A DNA stretch of 64,000 nt from Planococcus citri. Taxonomy: Eukaryota; Arthropoda; Insecta; Hemiptera; Pseudococcidae. The notes under the pieces are model-generated. The model saw only the letters and a list, made by a program, of their open reading frames with translations, did not search any database and was not told the origin of the DNA. The translations under genes were made by a program, and so were the position numbers. This document shows positions 11,561 to 23,454 of the stretch, in pieces. Within the stretch, counting starts at the first letter, position 1. Each line of letters opens with the position of its first letter. Where the stretch lies: the NCBI RefSeq assembly GCF_950023065.1, contig NC_088680.1, forward strand, positions 9,598,559-9,662,558. Direction: 5' to 3'.

Positions 11561-11914
11561 ATTTTTGTAGAAAACAAATTTGTATTTTTTTTTCTGTGGT
11601 AGGGGACTTTTAAAAGGGAAGACGAGCAAACCTTTTTGAGTTTTTGTTCCTCCAAAAATTCCTTGGATTAACACCCCTATGGGTAGGTATTGATGAGTTT
11701 AATTTTAATTAAAAGTCATTTTTTATTCAAAACGTAATTTTTATTCAACAAATTATTACCAAATAGAACAATTTCTGTTACCAAAAAAAAATCTAACAAC
11801 ACATCTGTCGAGTTTCTAACCAATTTATTATTTTTCAGTACATTAAATTTAAAATCAAAGTACTACGTATAATTCACAATCACAGCCTGAAAATTCGCTT
11901 GGTTCAATTCTCAA

Positions 11915-14900
11915 TCAGAAGAACAATAATTGTCTGCTGACAATTACATATATGGCGATGGAAGCGACGACTGAGAACAGTACGAACATGAAGAAAGACC
12001 ATCCAATGACGACTCCAATACATCCAGGACAAGGATCACAAACAAGCTTTGAATGATCTGATGGAGGTATAAACGACGTCTCTGAATAGTAATAGTACCA
12101 TTCTCCTTCTCCTTCACCACCTTCCCATCCCCATCCTTCCTCCTCACTTCCTCCTCCTCCTACAGTATTTGGTTCCAGCTCTGGTTCTGCACTCCATGGC
12201 GTTGTCGTTGTTCTAGGAAAACCGCAATACTCATTATGCAACGCGAGCACTTCATCGACGGAGTAATTTGAGCAATCGACTGAGACTGAGGGGAAAATCT
12301 CGATTGAGGCGGAATAAAATCTAGATCTACTCTACACAAAAATGTCAACTACAAAAAGAAATTTTCAAAGTTACCATCCAAAAAAAAATATTCTTCAGCT
12401 TACATGTCACTTTAGGGCACTCGAAAACTTCAGCCTCTCTAATTTTCGTTACTTTCATGTACATCTTCAACCGTCGACATTCGCAATACTGCGCCGTATC
12501 GTTGAGATTATCATTGAACCCAGTGGTCAAGCCAAGAGCATTCAATTCGCACAAGTGCACGATGTCGTATACAGTGATCTCGATCTCATGATTACCCGAC
12601 ATAGCCAAGTACCTCAACGGCGGTGGCGGAGAAGATAATTTGGGCATTTTGGTAAAATTATTATGCCTAATGCTCAATAACGTCAAATTCGTATTGTAGC
12701 TTAGATCGAGCTGCGTGTACCCACAGTTTATCAGTATGAGATCGGTGAGTTCTTTGGGGAATATCCAGTTGTAAGTATCGTCCACGTTCCAGAACCATAA
12801 TGATATAACTTTCAAGCTGGACAAAGGCTCGAATAACTGGTTTATTAATAGTGTTTTCATTTTTTCGTCGTTGTAGTACGAGTACGTATCAGGGAATTTC
12901 ACAGGGCCTACTAAGCGCAAATTGAATAATTGCTGAAATCTGTGGAATATTGTGTGATTGTTTATCATCCACGGTCCGTCGATTGACAGATGAGCTTCTA
13001 GATGCTGAAAGTAATTTCAATAGGTAGGTAATATTAATTTCGTTTTTTTTTAAGAGATACCCCCCTCCCCATTTTTTCAGGAAAAATAATGAAATGCGCT
13101 TATTTTTGAGTTTTGGAAATCAATGGTGGAATGCTGCTGGACACCTTCAGTCAATTTTCGTGGTGAAATTCACTGTTGGCTTCATCTTGAAAAAAAAAAT
13201 ACACTGAGCATTACCAAAGGACAGTATTTTTGAAACGAACTTTGCTGACGAAGCAAAAATTAACTCTCTTGAACAATTTTTGATTGCACAATATTCGATA
13301 TACCAGTAGAAACATTAATTCAAAAAAATATTTCACCAACCAGAACATGCCAGTTTAACATGAGTAAGTACATATTAGAGGACAAGGACATCGAAGTAAA
13401 AATAACCAAAAAATCCAAAAACAAAAACACTAAAACTAAACACCAAACAATGAAAACAAAAAAAAGGGAATTTGAAAATATGGAAAACCCCCCCCCCAAA
13501 AAAAAATACACAGGCTCACTATAGAAAAACTAATAAATAAAAATCTAAAGCACGAATGAAAACCAAAAAAATTAAGAAACTAAAATTGAAAAAGACTCGA
13601 AGGCAAAGAAAAGAAAACCGAAACAAAAACCAAGGAACTGAAACGCAAAAAAAAAAAACTGTAAACGAGAACTAGAAAAGTAAAAAAAAATTGAATTAAA
13701 AATAAACCCAAAAAAGAGATAAACGTAAAAACTAGAACGAAAATTGAAAATCAAAAACTTGAAAACTGTAACACGAAGAAAAGCGAGAACAAAAATTGAA
13801 AAAGATAAACACAAACATCAAAACAAAACATTGAAAATTAAAAGAAAATGCAAAAAAATTGAAACTAAAGAAACCAAAAAAAAAAAAAAATGAAAACTAA
13901 AATGAAAAAATGATTGAAATTGGGAACGAGAACTTGAAAAAAAAACAATAAAAGGTGAACACCAAAAAATTTGAAATGGAAAAAAAAGACAACCTAAAAC
14001 TGAAAAAAAAACGAAAACACAAGCAAAAAAATTAAAAACGAAAAACACTAAAATTAAAACTGAAAGCCAAAAACGTATGAACTGAAACTGAAAATTATCG
14101 AAAAACAAAAAAAAATAAAATTGAAAACGAAACCTAAAAAAAACAAACACAAAAAAAATCAAAAACTAACTTACTGCACTTTATAGCCAACTTTTTAAAA
14201 GATAGACACTTCAGAGTTAAAATCTCAAGTGAAATCTCTGATGAATACTCTCTTGTCAATGGAGTTCCTCAGGGTGCTGTGTTAAGCCCAACTCTATTCA
14301 TTGTAGGAATTAATGACCTCACTGAAGCAATTCCCTCTCCAATCAAAAAAGCTTTATTTGCTGATGACCTCAACATTTCTCTATCTTGTAATGACATAGA
14401 ACTTGGCGAATCTCTACTACAACAAGCCACAGACCAGCTGCTATCATGGTCACAACAAAATGGTTTAAAATTTTCTCATTCCAAATCAGCTGCCCTACAT
14501 ATTTGCAAACGAAATAATTGTACTCATGAACTAAACATACACTTCAACAATACTCAAATTCCAACCCTCAACACTATCAAATACTTAGGTATTAACTTTG
14601 ACAATAATCTCTCCTGGTCCTCTCATATAGAAGAAATCCGATCTAAATGCTTCAAAAAAATGAACCTACTTAAGAAACTTTCACACACCTCTTATGGCTC
14701 TGATCGTCATACCTTACTCAAACTATACCGCACACTCATCAGACCAGTTTTAGATTATGGATGCTCTATCTATACCTATGCTCCTGAAAATCGCCTTAGC
14801 AGGCTAAACACTATCCAAAATACAGCTGTACGGATTTCCACTGGAGCATTTAGAACTACCCCCACAGTAAGTCTCCTCAATGATGCTTCTGAATGTCCAC

Positions 14901-17900
14901 TTGACATACGTAGACAGTACATTTCTACATCAACATACTTGAACATAAAATCAAACCCAGATTTCAACTTGAAGTTGGAATATATGATTCCTATGCATTC
15001 ACTATCTGTAAAATTCCAATCTTTTCTACAACAAGTAGAAGAAAATAACATCAAAATACACCATTTGCTAGTAAACCCTACCCCACCTTGGCAATCTTTT
15101 AACCCTATCATTGACCTATCTTTGACAGAATTTAATAAAAATCTCACCAACCCCATCATACTTAAAAGACATTTTCTTCTTCTTCTTGACAAGTATAAAG
15201 AATACAGTCACATATATACGGATGGCTCAAAAACTAAACAATTCACTGGATGTGCTATCATTCATGACGATATCTCTATTCCCATTGCTCTCCCCTCCCT
15301 TTGCACCATTCTCACTGCTGAATTATATGCAATTAAATCTGCAATAACATATTCCCTTGATTTTTCATTAAATAAAGTTACAGTTTTTACTGACTCACTA
15401 TCAGCTCTTTTATCAATAAAAAACTATAGGTCAAAATATTCACATCCTATATCACTTGAAATTATTGAACTCCTGCAACTCTTCCAAAATAGCACACCCA
15501 TACTAGGCTGGATACCTTCATACTCCCAGATTCATGGTAATGAGTTGGCTGATAAAATAGCTAAGCAAGCACACCTGCACCTCCCCCTTGCCAACATTCC
15601 AATCCCTCTATCAGACCTAAAGCTCCATTCAAAAACTTTAATGCATGAAGTGTTTCAATTTTCATGGTCTCTAATCCCTAGCTCAAATAAACTAAAAAGA
15701 ATAAAAAACACTACATCTTTGTGGAAAACTTCTGAACAACTTCAGCGTAGATCTGAAGTTCTTCTCACCAGACTCAGAACTGGTCACTCTCTTCTTACTC
15801 ACCAATTCATATTCCTCAAACAGCCTCCCCCTTCGTGCCCAGAATGCAACATCCCTTTAAACATTGCTCATCTACTAATAGACTGTCCTTCCTACCAAAA
15901 TGAACGCTCCAGACTTCTAAATTCCAATCAACTTCAAGTCCTCCTTTCTGATGACCCCACTCATATAGACAATGTCATTAAATTTCTTTACTCTACTAAA
16001 TTAGATAAAAAAATTTAAAATTTAAAAACCCAGGTAGCCCATTTTTTTGTACTGATTGTGACTTTATTTCTAGATATGTATATACCCTAATCATAAGTTT
16101 GTCTTAATATAGGGCCCCTAGCCTAAGTTGCTGTAAATGGCTCTTAATAAATAAATAAATAAAATAAAAAACTAAAGAAAATTTTAAAACTGAAAAGAAA
16201 AACTGAAAAAATACAAAATGAAGTGAAAAGTGAAAACCAAAAGCAAAAACTAAAAAACCATGAGTTTTGAAAAAAACTAAAACAAAAACTGAGATCTAAA
16301 AAACTTAAAAGCTGAAGCTGAAAACAATCGAAAAAATACTATTCATTATTCAATAATGATGAACCTAAAAACAAAAAGCAAAAACCCAAACACAAAAATT
16401 AAAAACAAAAATTTGAAGCAAGTAATAAGAACCAAAAACTAAAACTGAAAACAAGAACAGAAAAGCAAAAAAGAAAAATAAACTGAAAACCAAAGACTAA
16501 AACCCAAACACAAAAACGAAAACTGAGAGTCAGAAAAGCTAACAACTGAAACTGAAGACAACTGAAAAAAAAAACGAAAAACAAAAAGAAAAACTAACTA
16601 GGTAGACCACAAGAAAACTTGGAAGCTAAATTTCAGAAAAAACAAAAATGAAAACTGAAACAAAAACTAAAAACAAATTATACCGAAAGAAATTTCGTTT
16701 TTCAATAATTTTGTTTTCAGTTTCAATTTTTTTCTTCAATCATCTCTTTCAATGTAACTAGAATCAAAATTTGAGAATGAAAGCTATTCAACTGATAGAA
16801 AAAAAGATTATTTGAAATAAAAAATGAAAAACTGAAAATGAAATTAAAAATCAAAAATACGAGATCATTAAAAAAAACGAAGGCAAAAACAAAACAAAAA
16901 ACCATAAGCTTAAAAAAAACAAAAAATAGAAACAGAAACAAAATCTGAAAACAAAAATGATGAAAAACGAACATAAAAATTGAAACTTGAAAAATCTAAA
17001 AACAAAAAAAACTAGAACCACAAAAAAACATTTCGTTTTCACAACCCTGCGACAAAGAAAGTGAAAAAAAACAAAAAACCGTCAACTGAAAACAAAAACT
17101 GAAAAACAAAATCAAACAAAAACGATAAATATTTTTAAAAAAATGAATACAGAAAATTGAGAGCCAAAAAACGTAAGAACCGAAGCCAAAGAAAACCGAA
17201 AAACAATGGACAAACACTGAATGAATGAAAAAAAACCATATTGAAAACATAAGAAAACACAGATGAATAATCCAAAAAATAAAACGAGAACTGAAAAATA
17301 AAAAGAGGAAACTTGAAACAAAAACTATTTAGTAATCACAAAATTAAAACAAAAACTAAAATTAAAGACAACTAAAAAGCCCCAAAGAATTAAATCTGAA
17401 AACTGAAGTCTACAATAAAATTTGAAACTGAAAAGTTTAAGACAAAAACTTGAAGTTGAAAGAAAAAAAATACCGAAGACCAAAAAAAAAATTAAAATTA
17501 AAACTAAAAAAAAAGAAAAAAATAGAAAGCTGGAAACAAATCCTATTTACTAGCTCAGCAGCACAAAAAATTAAAACAAAAATGGAAATAGATTTTACTT
17601 CTAGCCACCCTCTCCCCCTCCCTATTCAAAAAGAAAAATGCTGCGTTCAGGAGATCGGTATGAAGATCTGACTTGGAAATGTGATTTCTGCACTTGCAAT
17701 TCCACGATGGATTCCCAAAATCAAAAACACTGGGTAGCTATTCCTCAAATTTCGGTAAGCGTGATAAGCCAGTTATGATGGTTAAGTTCCGCAAATAACG
17801 TGCGGTATTTTTTTTACTATCCCCGTACTATCACGCGTAACGTTGGACATTAACTGGGTAGCTATTCCTCAAATTTCGGTAAGCGTGATAAGCCAGTTAT

Positions 17901-20138
17901 GATGGTTAAGTTCCGCAAATAACCTGCGGTATTTTTTTTTACTATCACCGTACTATCACGCGTAACGTTGGACATTAACTGATGAGTAGCCACAAGTTTT
18001 CGGAATAATGGAATGGGCACTACTCGCACCATCATAAACTATTTTCATATTTTTAAATTGAACTAACATTTTTAATCCGTATTTTGTATTTTCATCATTT
18101 GCTAATACTTAAGGTGCCATAGCAAAATTACATTTTAATCAAAATAGTTGAAAACTCGCAATTAAAACAAAATGAAGCAATAAAGAAACTTCATTTACCT
18201 ACATCTCCAAGACTGCAACCATTAGTTTTTTGTCTGTTTTTTAGCTTAACTTTGGAGTTAACGTAAGTAAGTTACCGACATGTTACTGATCCGTAACTGT
18301 GGTTAACTGCGTTTGTTAACCGTTTTGAAACTCTTATAACTCGCTTATCACGCATACCAAAATTTCAGGAATAGCTACCCTGGGTAGCTATTCCTCAAAT
18401 TTCGGTAAGCGTGATAAGCCAGTTATGATGGTTAAGTTCCGCAAATAACGTGCGGTATTTTTTTTTACTATCACCGTACTATCACGCGTAACGTTGGACA
18501 TTAACTGATGAGTAGCCACAAGTTTTCGGAATAATGGAATGGGCACTACTCGCACCGTCATAAACTATTTTCATATTTTTAAATTGAACCAACATTTTTA
18601 ATCCGTATTTTGTATTTTCATCATTTGCTAATACTTTAGGTGCCATAGCAAAATTACATTTTAATCAAAATAGTTGAAAAATCACAATTAAAACAAAATG
18701 AAGCAATAACGAAACTTCATTTACCTACATCTCCAAGACTGCAACCATTAGTTTTTTAGCCTTTTTTTAGCTTAACTTTGGAGTTAACGTAAGTAAGTTA
18801 CCGACATGTTACCGATCCGTAACATGTGGTAACTGCGTTAGTTAACGGTTTTGAAACTCTCATAACTCGCTTATCACGCATACCGAAATTTCAGGAATAG
18901 CTACCCTGATGAGTAGCCACAAGTTTTCGGAATAATGGAATGGGCACTACTCGCACCGTCATAAACTATTTTCATATTTTTAAATTGAACTAACATTTTT
19001 AATCCGTATTTTGTATTTTCATCATTTGCTAACACTTTAGGTGCCATAGCAAAATTACATTTTAATCAAAATAGTTGAAAACTCGCAATTAAAACAAAAT
19101 GAAGCAATAAAGAAACTTCATTTACCTACATCTCCAAGACTGCAACCATTAGTTTTTTTAGCTTAACTTTGGAGTTAACGTAAGTAAGTTACCGACATGT
19201 TACCGATCCGTAACTGTGGTAACTGCGTTTGTTAACCGTTTTGAAACTCTTATAACTCGCTTATCACGCATACCGAAATTTCAGGAATAGCTACCCAGGG
19301 TAGCTATTCCTCAAATTTCGGTAAGCGTGATAAGCCAGTTATGATGGTTAAGTTCCGCAAATAACGTGCGGTATTTTTTTTTACTATCACCGTACTATCA
19401 CGCGTAACGTTGGACATTAACTGATGAGTAGCCACAAGTTTTCGGAATAATGGAATGGGCACTACTCGCACCGTCATAAACTATTTTCATATTTTTAAAT
19501 TGAACCAACATTTTTAATCCGTATTTTGTATTTTCATCATTTGCTAATACTTTAGGTGCCATAGCAAAATTACATTTTAATCAAAATAGTTGAAAAATCA
19601 CAATTAAAACAAAATGAAGCAATAACGAAACTTCATTTACCTACATCTCCAAGACTGCAACCATTAGTTTTTTAGCCTTTTTTTAGCTTAACTTTGGAGT
19701 TAACGTAAGTAAGTTACCGACATGTTACCGATCCATTAACTGTGGTAACTGCGTTTGTTAACCGTTTTGAAACTCTTATAACTCGCTTATCACGCATACC
19801 GAAATTTCAGGAATAGCTACCCAGGTATTATATTTTTCAAATGGAATTTCGAACTCCGAAGTACTTACAGTAATATTTTCATTTAAATCATCGAGTGGAA
19901 TCGTCGGTATATGATATATTGATTTTGTAACAGCTATCGAGCAATATACACGAAGAGATTCCACCGAATCACAACCAATATCCCAATAATATGGAAATTC
20001 GGTCTCATTGGTGGTTTCTGATGAGATCGAGCTATCGAAGACCAAGACAACTCCTAAGCAAAGTTGGAGCACACGAGGTCCATAAAATGAATGAACCCAA
20101 AAACCACCTCTGGCAGGACCTTTACCGCGTCGAAGCAT
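11915..20138 (-). CDS. LRR single-pass membrane protein, paralogue 2, with a 6.9-kb intron
   Basis: Proposed exons: 20138-20126, 20053-19869, 13004-12404, 12285-11915; sum 1170 nt, 389 residues, phases 1, 0, 1 as in paralogue 3. Exon 2 carries an N-terminal cysteine pair (GCDSVESLRVYC). Exon 3 carries LRRs (LKVISLWFWNVD, LTDLILINCGYTQL, LTLLSIRHNNFTKM) and the motif SSPPPPLRYLAMSGN shared with paralogue 3, then an LRRCT start (YCECRRLKMYM). Exon 4 has a Gly/Glu/Tyr-rich stalk, a CDPCPGC cluster, a membrane helix and a seven-residue tail. The link between exon 2 and exon 3 across 6.9 kb is inferred from phase, strand and homology. The 72-nt intron 1 is in frame, so a retained form would also code. 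A polyadenylation signal lies at 11829-11824. Confidence 0.72.
13330..14165. repeat. A-rich low-complexity tract, left of LINE
   Basis: Several hundred bases with very strong strand asymmetry: plus-strand A runs broken by short ACTGAAAA, ACCAAAAA and AACGAAAAC words, very few Ts. It sits in the large intron of LRR paralogue 2. Translating the other strand gives only Phe-rich nonsense. Confidence 0.8.
14168..16018 (+). pseudogene. LINE ORF2 fragment: RT C-terminus, RNase H, zinc-binding tail
   Basis: An open frame runs from the truncation point (about 14168; first internal Met 14279) to the stop at 16016-16018. Visible: the RT block NGVPQGAVLSPTLF, the catalytic box FADD (near 14363), thumb-like segments (KYLGINFDNNLSW, YRTLIRPVLDYG), then RNase H with YTDGS, ELYAI, TDSLSA and NELADK carrying the acidic residues, and a C-terminal C-x2-C-x8-H-x4-C tail. 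The usual histidine-containing WIPSHSG segment reads WIPSYSQ here. RT followed by RNase H points to the I/LOA/R1-like group rather than one lacking RNase H. The N-terminal endonuclease and RT palm start are missing, so this copy cannot move by itself. Confidence 0.88.
14168..16160 (+). mobile_element. 5'-truncated non-LTR retrotransposon (RNase H-bearing LINE)
   Basis: The element begins abruptly inside the reverse-transcriptase domain at about 14168 and ends in an AATAAATAAATAAAT tail near 16150. It is embedded in A-rich low-complexity DNA that resumes on the far side. 5' truncation and an A-rich 3' tail are what target-primed reverse transcription produces. No target duplication can be recognised because both flanks are A-rich. 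Confidence 0.88.
16161..17530. repeat. A-rich low-complexity tract, right of LINE
   Basis: Continues the same ACTGAAAA/ACAAAAA-type tract as 13330-14165, still A-rich on the plus strand, with a short T-rich island near 16690-16740. The two halves were probably one tract of about 2.2 kb before the LINE inserted. Confidence 0.75.
17732..19822. repeat. tandem array of a 525-bp terminal-inverted-repeat element
   Basis: The unit starts GGGTAGCTATTCCT and ends AGGAATAGCTACCC, with inverted ends matching for about 45 bp. Units: 17732-17855 (first 124 bp only), 17856-18380 (full), 18382-18906 (full), 18907-19296 (lacking the first 124 bp or so), 19298-19822 (full). Copies are nearly identical. The truncated first copy and the truncated fourth copy break at the same place (after GGACATTAACT), as expected for unequal exchange. 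There is no transposase. The array ends 46 bp from the exon 2 donor of LRR paralogue 2. Confidence 0.85.
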
Positions 20139-21013
20139 TTGAATTATCCATTTACTGCTTTTGAAATACAAAATACAAAAATATAAAATAAAAAAATCGA
20201 CTATAAAATTCAAAGAGTAGGTAGTGTTCTTAATCTACTTATCATTTCGCATGCTGATTTTGTTTATTGTTTACTTATTTCAGGCAAATTTGTTAATTTG
20301 GGATACAAATTATTGGCCAACAGTTGAATAAAAATTTTAAGAGATTCCAAACAGATTTCAAAATGTTTTTTTTCCTTTTTTTTCCTCAAAAATTTATGCA
20401 ATGATGGAAATAGGTAATTTTAAAACAAGCTGAGGAAAATTAAAAAAAAAAAAAGAACAACAAAATTACTTGATGCAATGTTGTAGTAGAAACAAACAAC
20501 GTTTTCATGTTTTGAAGGGGGGGGGGCTATTGAAACGAAGAAAGCAAAAAATTGTCTCCAAAAATTCCTTGGATTAGCTCAAGCTAATGCCTTGGCTCTT
20601 GCCATTCCCTTTTGAAAATCTGGACGAATTTTAGATTAAGGTCTTCCTCACTCAAACCCTCCAAAATTGAAAATATAAATAAATATCAAGTGCTTTTGAT
20701 CAAATTTTGTTAAAAATTACTCTGGCTGAGATGATCACAAAGTTCAACGAAAAAAAATCAAAATGTCAGACTGATTTCAATTCAAAATTTTCGAACATTG
20801 TACCATAAACTGCATGAAAATTTGAACATTATTTTATTCGCAGATTATTTACATAGCATTTCGAATGGACATAACACTTTAAACAAGGGGAGGGGGCGTC
20901 TGTGAATCGAGAATATCATTCATAACAATAAGTAGGTGCACTACAGACATTTAAAATATCTGCACTTTCGCAATAATCATTCCAAGTGATTGATAACTTC
21001 GATCATCACGTTC
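20139..21013. other. intergenic between LRR paralogues 2 and 3
   Basis: A head-to-tail gap of about 0.9 kb on the minus strand. It should hold the promoter of paralogue 2 (upper-numbered side of 20138) and the 3' end of paralogue 3. A G-run lies near 20515-20526. No other exon is supported. Confidence 0.5.
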
Positions 21014-22373
21014 TCAAAGTTCACCTTCCTCCTCATAGGTAGCTTCGGGAGCAGGAGACTCCCACGTAACCGACGTACTGGCAGCCCCCCTACGTCTAGA
21101 GAACACAGCAGCGAGCAATAGCATATTCGCGAACAACGAGATGAGAAGAATAATTGTGATGCCAAGGGGTAAAGCATATCTAGATAACCACGATTCTTGT
21201 TCAACTGCAGCAGATAATATTTGAGTGGGTTTGTGTGTGGTTGGTTCGATACTCGGACATTTTATTTTACGAGTCGATCTAAGACCATCGATACCATATC
21301 CTAAGCAATTGACTAAAACAAAAATATCCCGTTAGAAAAGCACGTTTTTTTCTCACATTGAGAGGGGGTCATTGAACTTACTATTATCCTCCGTAGGACA
21401 AGAGAATTCATCATACGGCGAGATGTCAAATTCCTTCATGTAATCTTTCAATCTTCGACACTCGCAGACTTTCGCCGTCTGATTCAAATTAGCGTTGAAC
21501 GTAGTCAAGCCGAGATTTTTCAAATTGCACAAATGAACGATTTCATCGACGACGAACTCCAGGTTAGGATTACTCGATAAAATCAACGTCTCGATCGGAG
21601 GTGGTGGGTCGGACAACATGGGCATTTTTTTCAAATTATTAGCAGCCACGTTAATTAAAACCAGATTCTTGTTCAAGGTTAAATTGAGTCGAGTGAATTC
21701 GCATCTGTTCAAAATCAACGTCTCCAGTTTATCGGGAAACTTCCAATTAGAATCGTCCAAATTCCAGTATCGTAATTCCAGATACCTCAGGTTTGGGAAA
21801 TCGAATAATTTGTTCACGTATTCCATTTTCGTAGGGTTCGAGTCTTGCATTAAAGGTATTTCCACCAGACCTACGAAGCGCATTTTTCTTAAATTCGTGA
21901 ATAGTCGAAAAGTTAACGGACTTTGTATCGTCCATGATCCTTTGACGAATGAATTCGCATCAAAATACTGAAAAATCAAAGGTCAAATTTGAACTACGAG
22001 TATACGAGCATATCGAGTGAATAAATATACCAAGAATTATCAATTTCTCTACCATGATAGACTATCGAACTTTACCTACTTTCACTTGTCGAGGAATATC
22101 GTAAAATGTGCGAATTTTTGACTGCGCTTTGACGTTTAACCCGCAGTACACCTGAGATTCGCTGAATATGTCGCAGAAAAAAGGATGACCATCCGATTGT
22201 GTAGGCTTCGTAGTGGTTAGCGGGGTTGGAGTGAATGGAACGACGATGTTAGCTTTCGAGGTAGCAAACAGTATGACCATTCCTAGGAAAAACTTGAAAT
22301 GTGAATCATACTTGGTTGGATGGATTTGAATGGTTGATCGTCGATCGAACTCACCTAAAATACAATATATCAT
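21014..22373 (-). CDS. LRR single-pass membrane protein, paralogue 3
   Basis: Exons 22373-22355, 22282-22080, 21967-21382 and 21312-21014 sum to 1107 nt, 368 residues, phases 1, 0, 1. Exons 1 and 2 join to give the signal peptide MIYCILGMVILFATSKA. A Thr/Pro-rich segment and the cysteine pair FFCDIF..VYCGLN follow. Exon 3 holds LRRs (LRYLELRYWNLDD, LETLILNRCEFTRL, LVLINVAANNLKKM, IETLILSSNPNLEF) and the LRRCT start KVCECRRLKDYMKEF. Exon 4 completes the cysteine region, then a stalk, a membrane helix (ALPLGITIILLISLFANML) with an SRRRG stop-transfer, and an acidic tail. All splice sites are GT..AG. Closest in this window to paralogue 2. It is probably a cell-surface receptor or adhesion molecule of unknown ligand. 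Confidence 0.85.
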
Positions 22374-22550
22374 CGCACCGAAACATTTGCATCAATTTAA
22401 TATATTTTTCAAAATTAAAAACAAATTTTTCTCGCTTTTTGTTTTGTTTGTTTATTTTTTTTTTGTGCGAGTGTGATTGTAAATGGGAGTGACGTTTGGT
22501 AGCCAATTATTTCTGTAAAAGGTGGTAGCTCGAATGCAATATCGATGCTC

Positions 22551-22916
22551 GAATGGCCATCGACCTTTTATTCTCCTCATCTGGACCGCGATTCGAAGGG
22601 TTCATTTTGATGCAAACCTCCCAAATCGAGTTTGTAAAGAATGCCTCTGCGCATTGCGCGAACTCGTCTCTTACCTTACCCCACTTACCTAGCGTACGAT
22701 CATAATCGCGTGTGGAAGGTGGTTATCTCCTTCCACACGCGATCATGATGGATTAGGATCATACGTGCGGTAAGTGGGGTAAGGTAAGAGACGAGTTCGC
22801 GCAATGCGCAGAGGCATTCTTTACAAACTCGATTTGGGAGGTTTGCATCAGAGATTTGCTTGAATTCCGATTGGAATCGCTGTCCAGATAGGGAATAAAA
22901 GGTCGATGCGAATGGC
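22551..22916. repeat. long inverted repeat / hairpin, near-perfect
   Basis: An 82-bp arm at 22608-22689 is an exact reverse complement of 22769-22850 by eye. An inner hairpin with a 15-bp perfect stem (ATCGCGTGTGGAAGG) lies at 22705-22743, and imperfect outer arms extend to 22551 and 22916. The sequence is less AT-rich than its surroundings. It lies about 180 bp upstream of the start of LRR paralogue 3. It could be a foldback element or the template of a hairpin RNA. Confidence 0.85.
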
Positions 22917-23009
22917 AGAAAAATGAACTTCGAATTTGAACGAAAAATATTGAAAGGGCATGTTGCACAGTGTTGAAGTACATCACTGCCAACATTTCAG
23001 GTGGATTCA

Positions 23010-23440
23010 ATTTTTAGTAATTTTTGACAAAGTAGTGAAACTTTTGAACAATTTTCAGCAAAAAATGAGACTTTTTCGGCATTTTGAGGTTACAAAGTTG
23101 TCAATCAAGAAACTTTGCAAACATTTCGGTAAAAAAGTGATTTTTTTTAGAAATTTTTGACAGAAAGCGAAACGTTGACAATTTTGGCAAAAAACAAGAC
23201 TTATTCAAAATTTAAAATTTTGGCCACAAAGTGAGTTCTTTTGGGAAAAAGTGATAAATTTGATAATTTTTTGCAAAAAATCCACTCTGTTTGGATGTTA
23301 TCGGCAAGAAACAACATTTTTTTGGCAATTTTATCAAAAGACGAGACTTTAGCTATTTTTATATAGCAGAAATAAAGGCTTTGACAATTTTACTCATTTT
23401 AGCTAAATGCAAGGCTTTGTTACTGTGGCACAGATACGGA
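23010..23440. repeat. degenerate TTTTGGCAA-type tandem array
   Basis: Loose 30-40 bp units built from words like AATTTTGGCAAAAAACAAGACTTT. The same type of array recurs at 27550-28430, 30655-31960, 35000-35753, 38220-39560 and 52000-54200. No exon is seen. Confidence 0.65.
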
Positions 23441-23454
23441 GCAATTACCAGTTG

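Noticed and set aside
13320..14162. Minus-strand Phe-rich frames resembling membrane proteins
   Set aside because: They are translations of A-rich low-complexity DNA on the opposite strand and have no start, codon or splice support.
14776..15192. 138-codon antisense frame inside the LINE
   Set aside because: Lies opposite the well-supported RT/RNase H frame and has no recognisable motif.
16399..17321. More minus-strand Phe-rich frames
   Set aside because: Same low-complexity origin as 13.3-14.2 kb.
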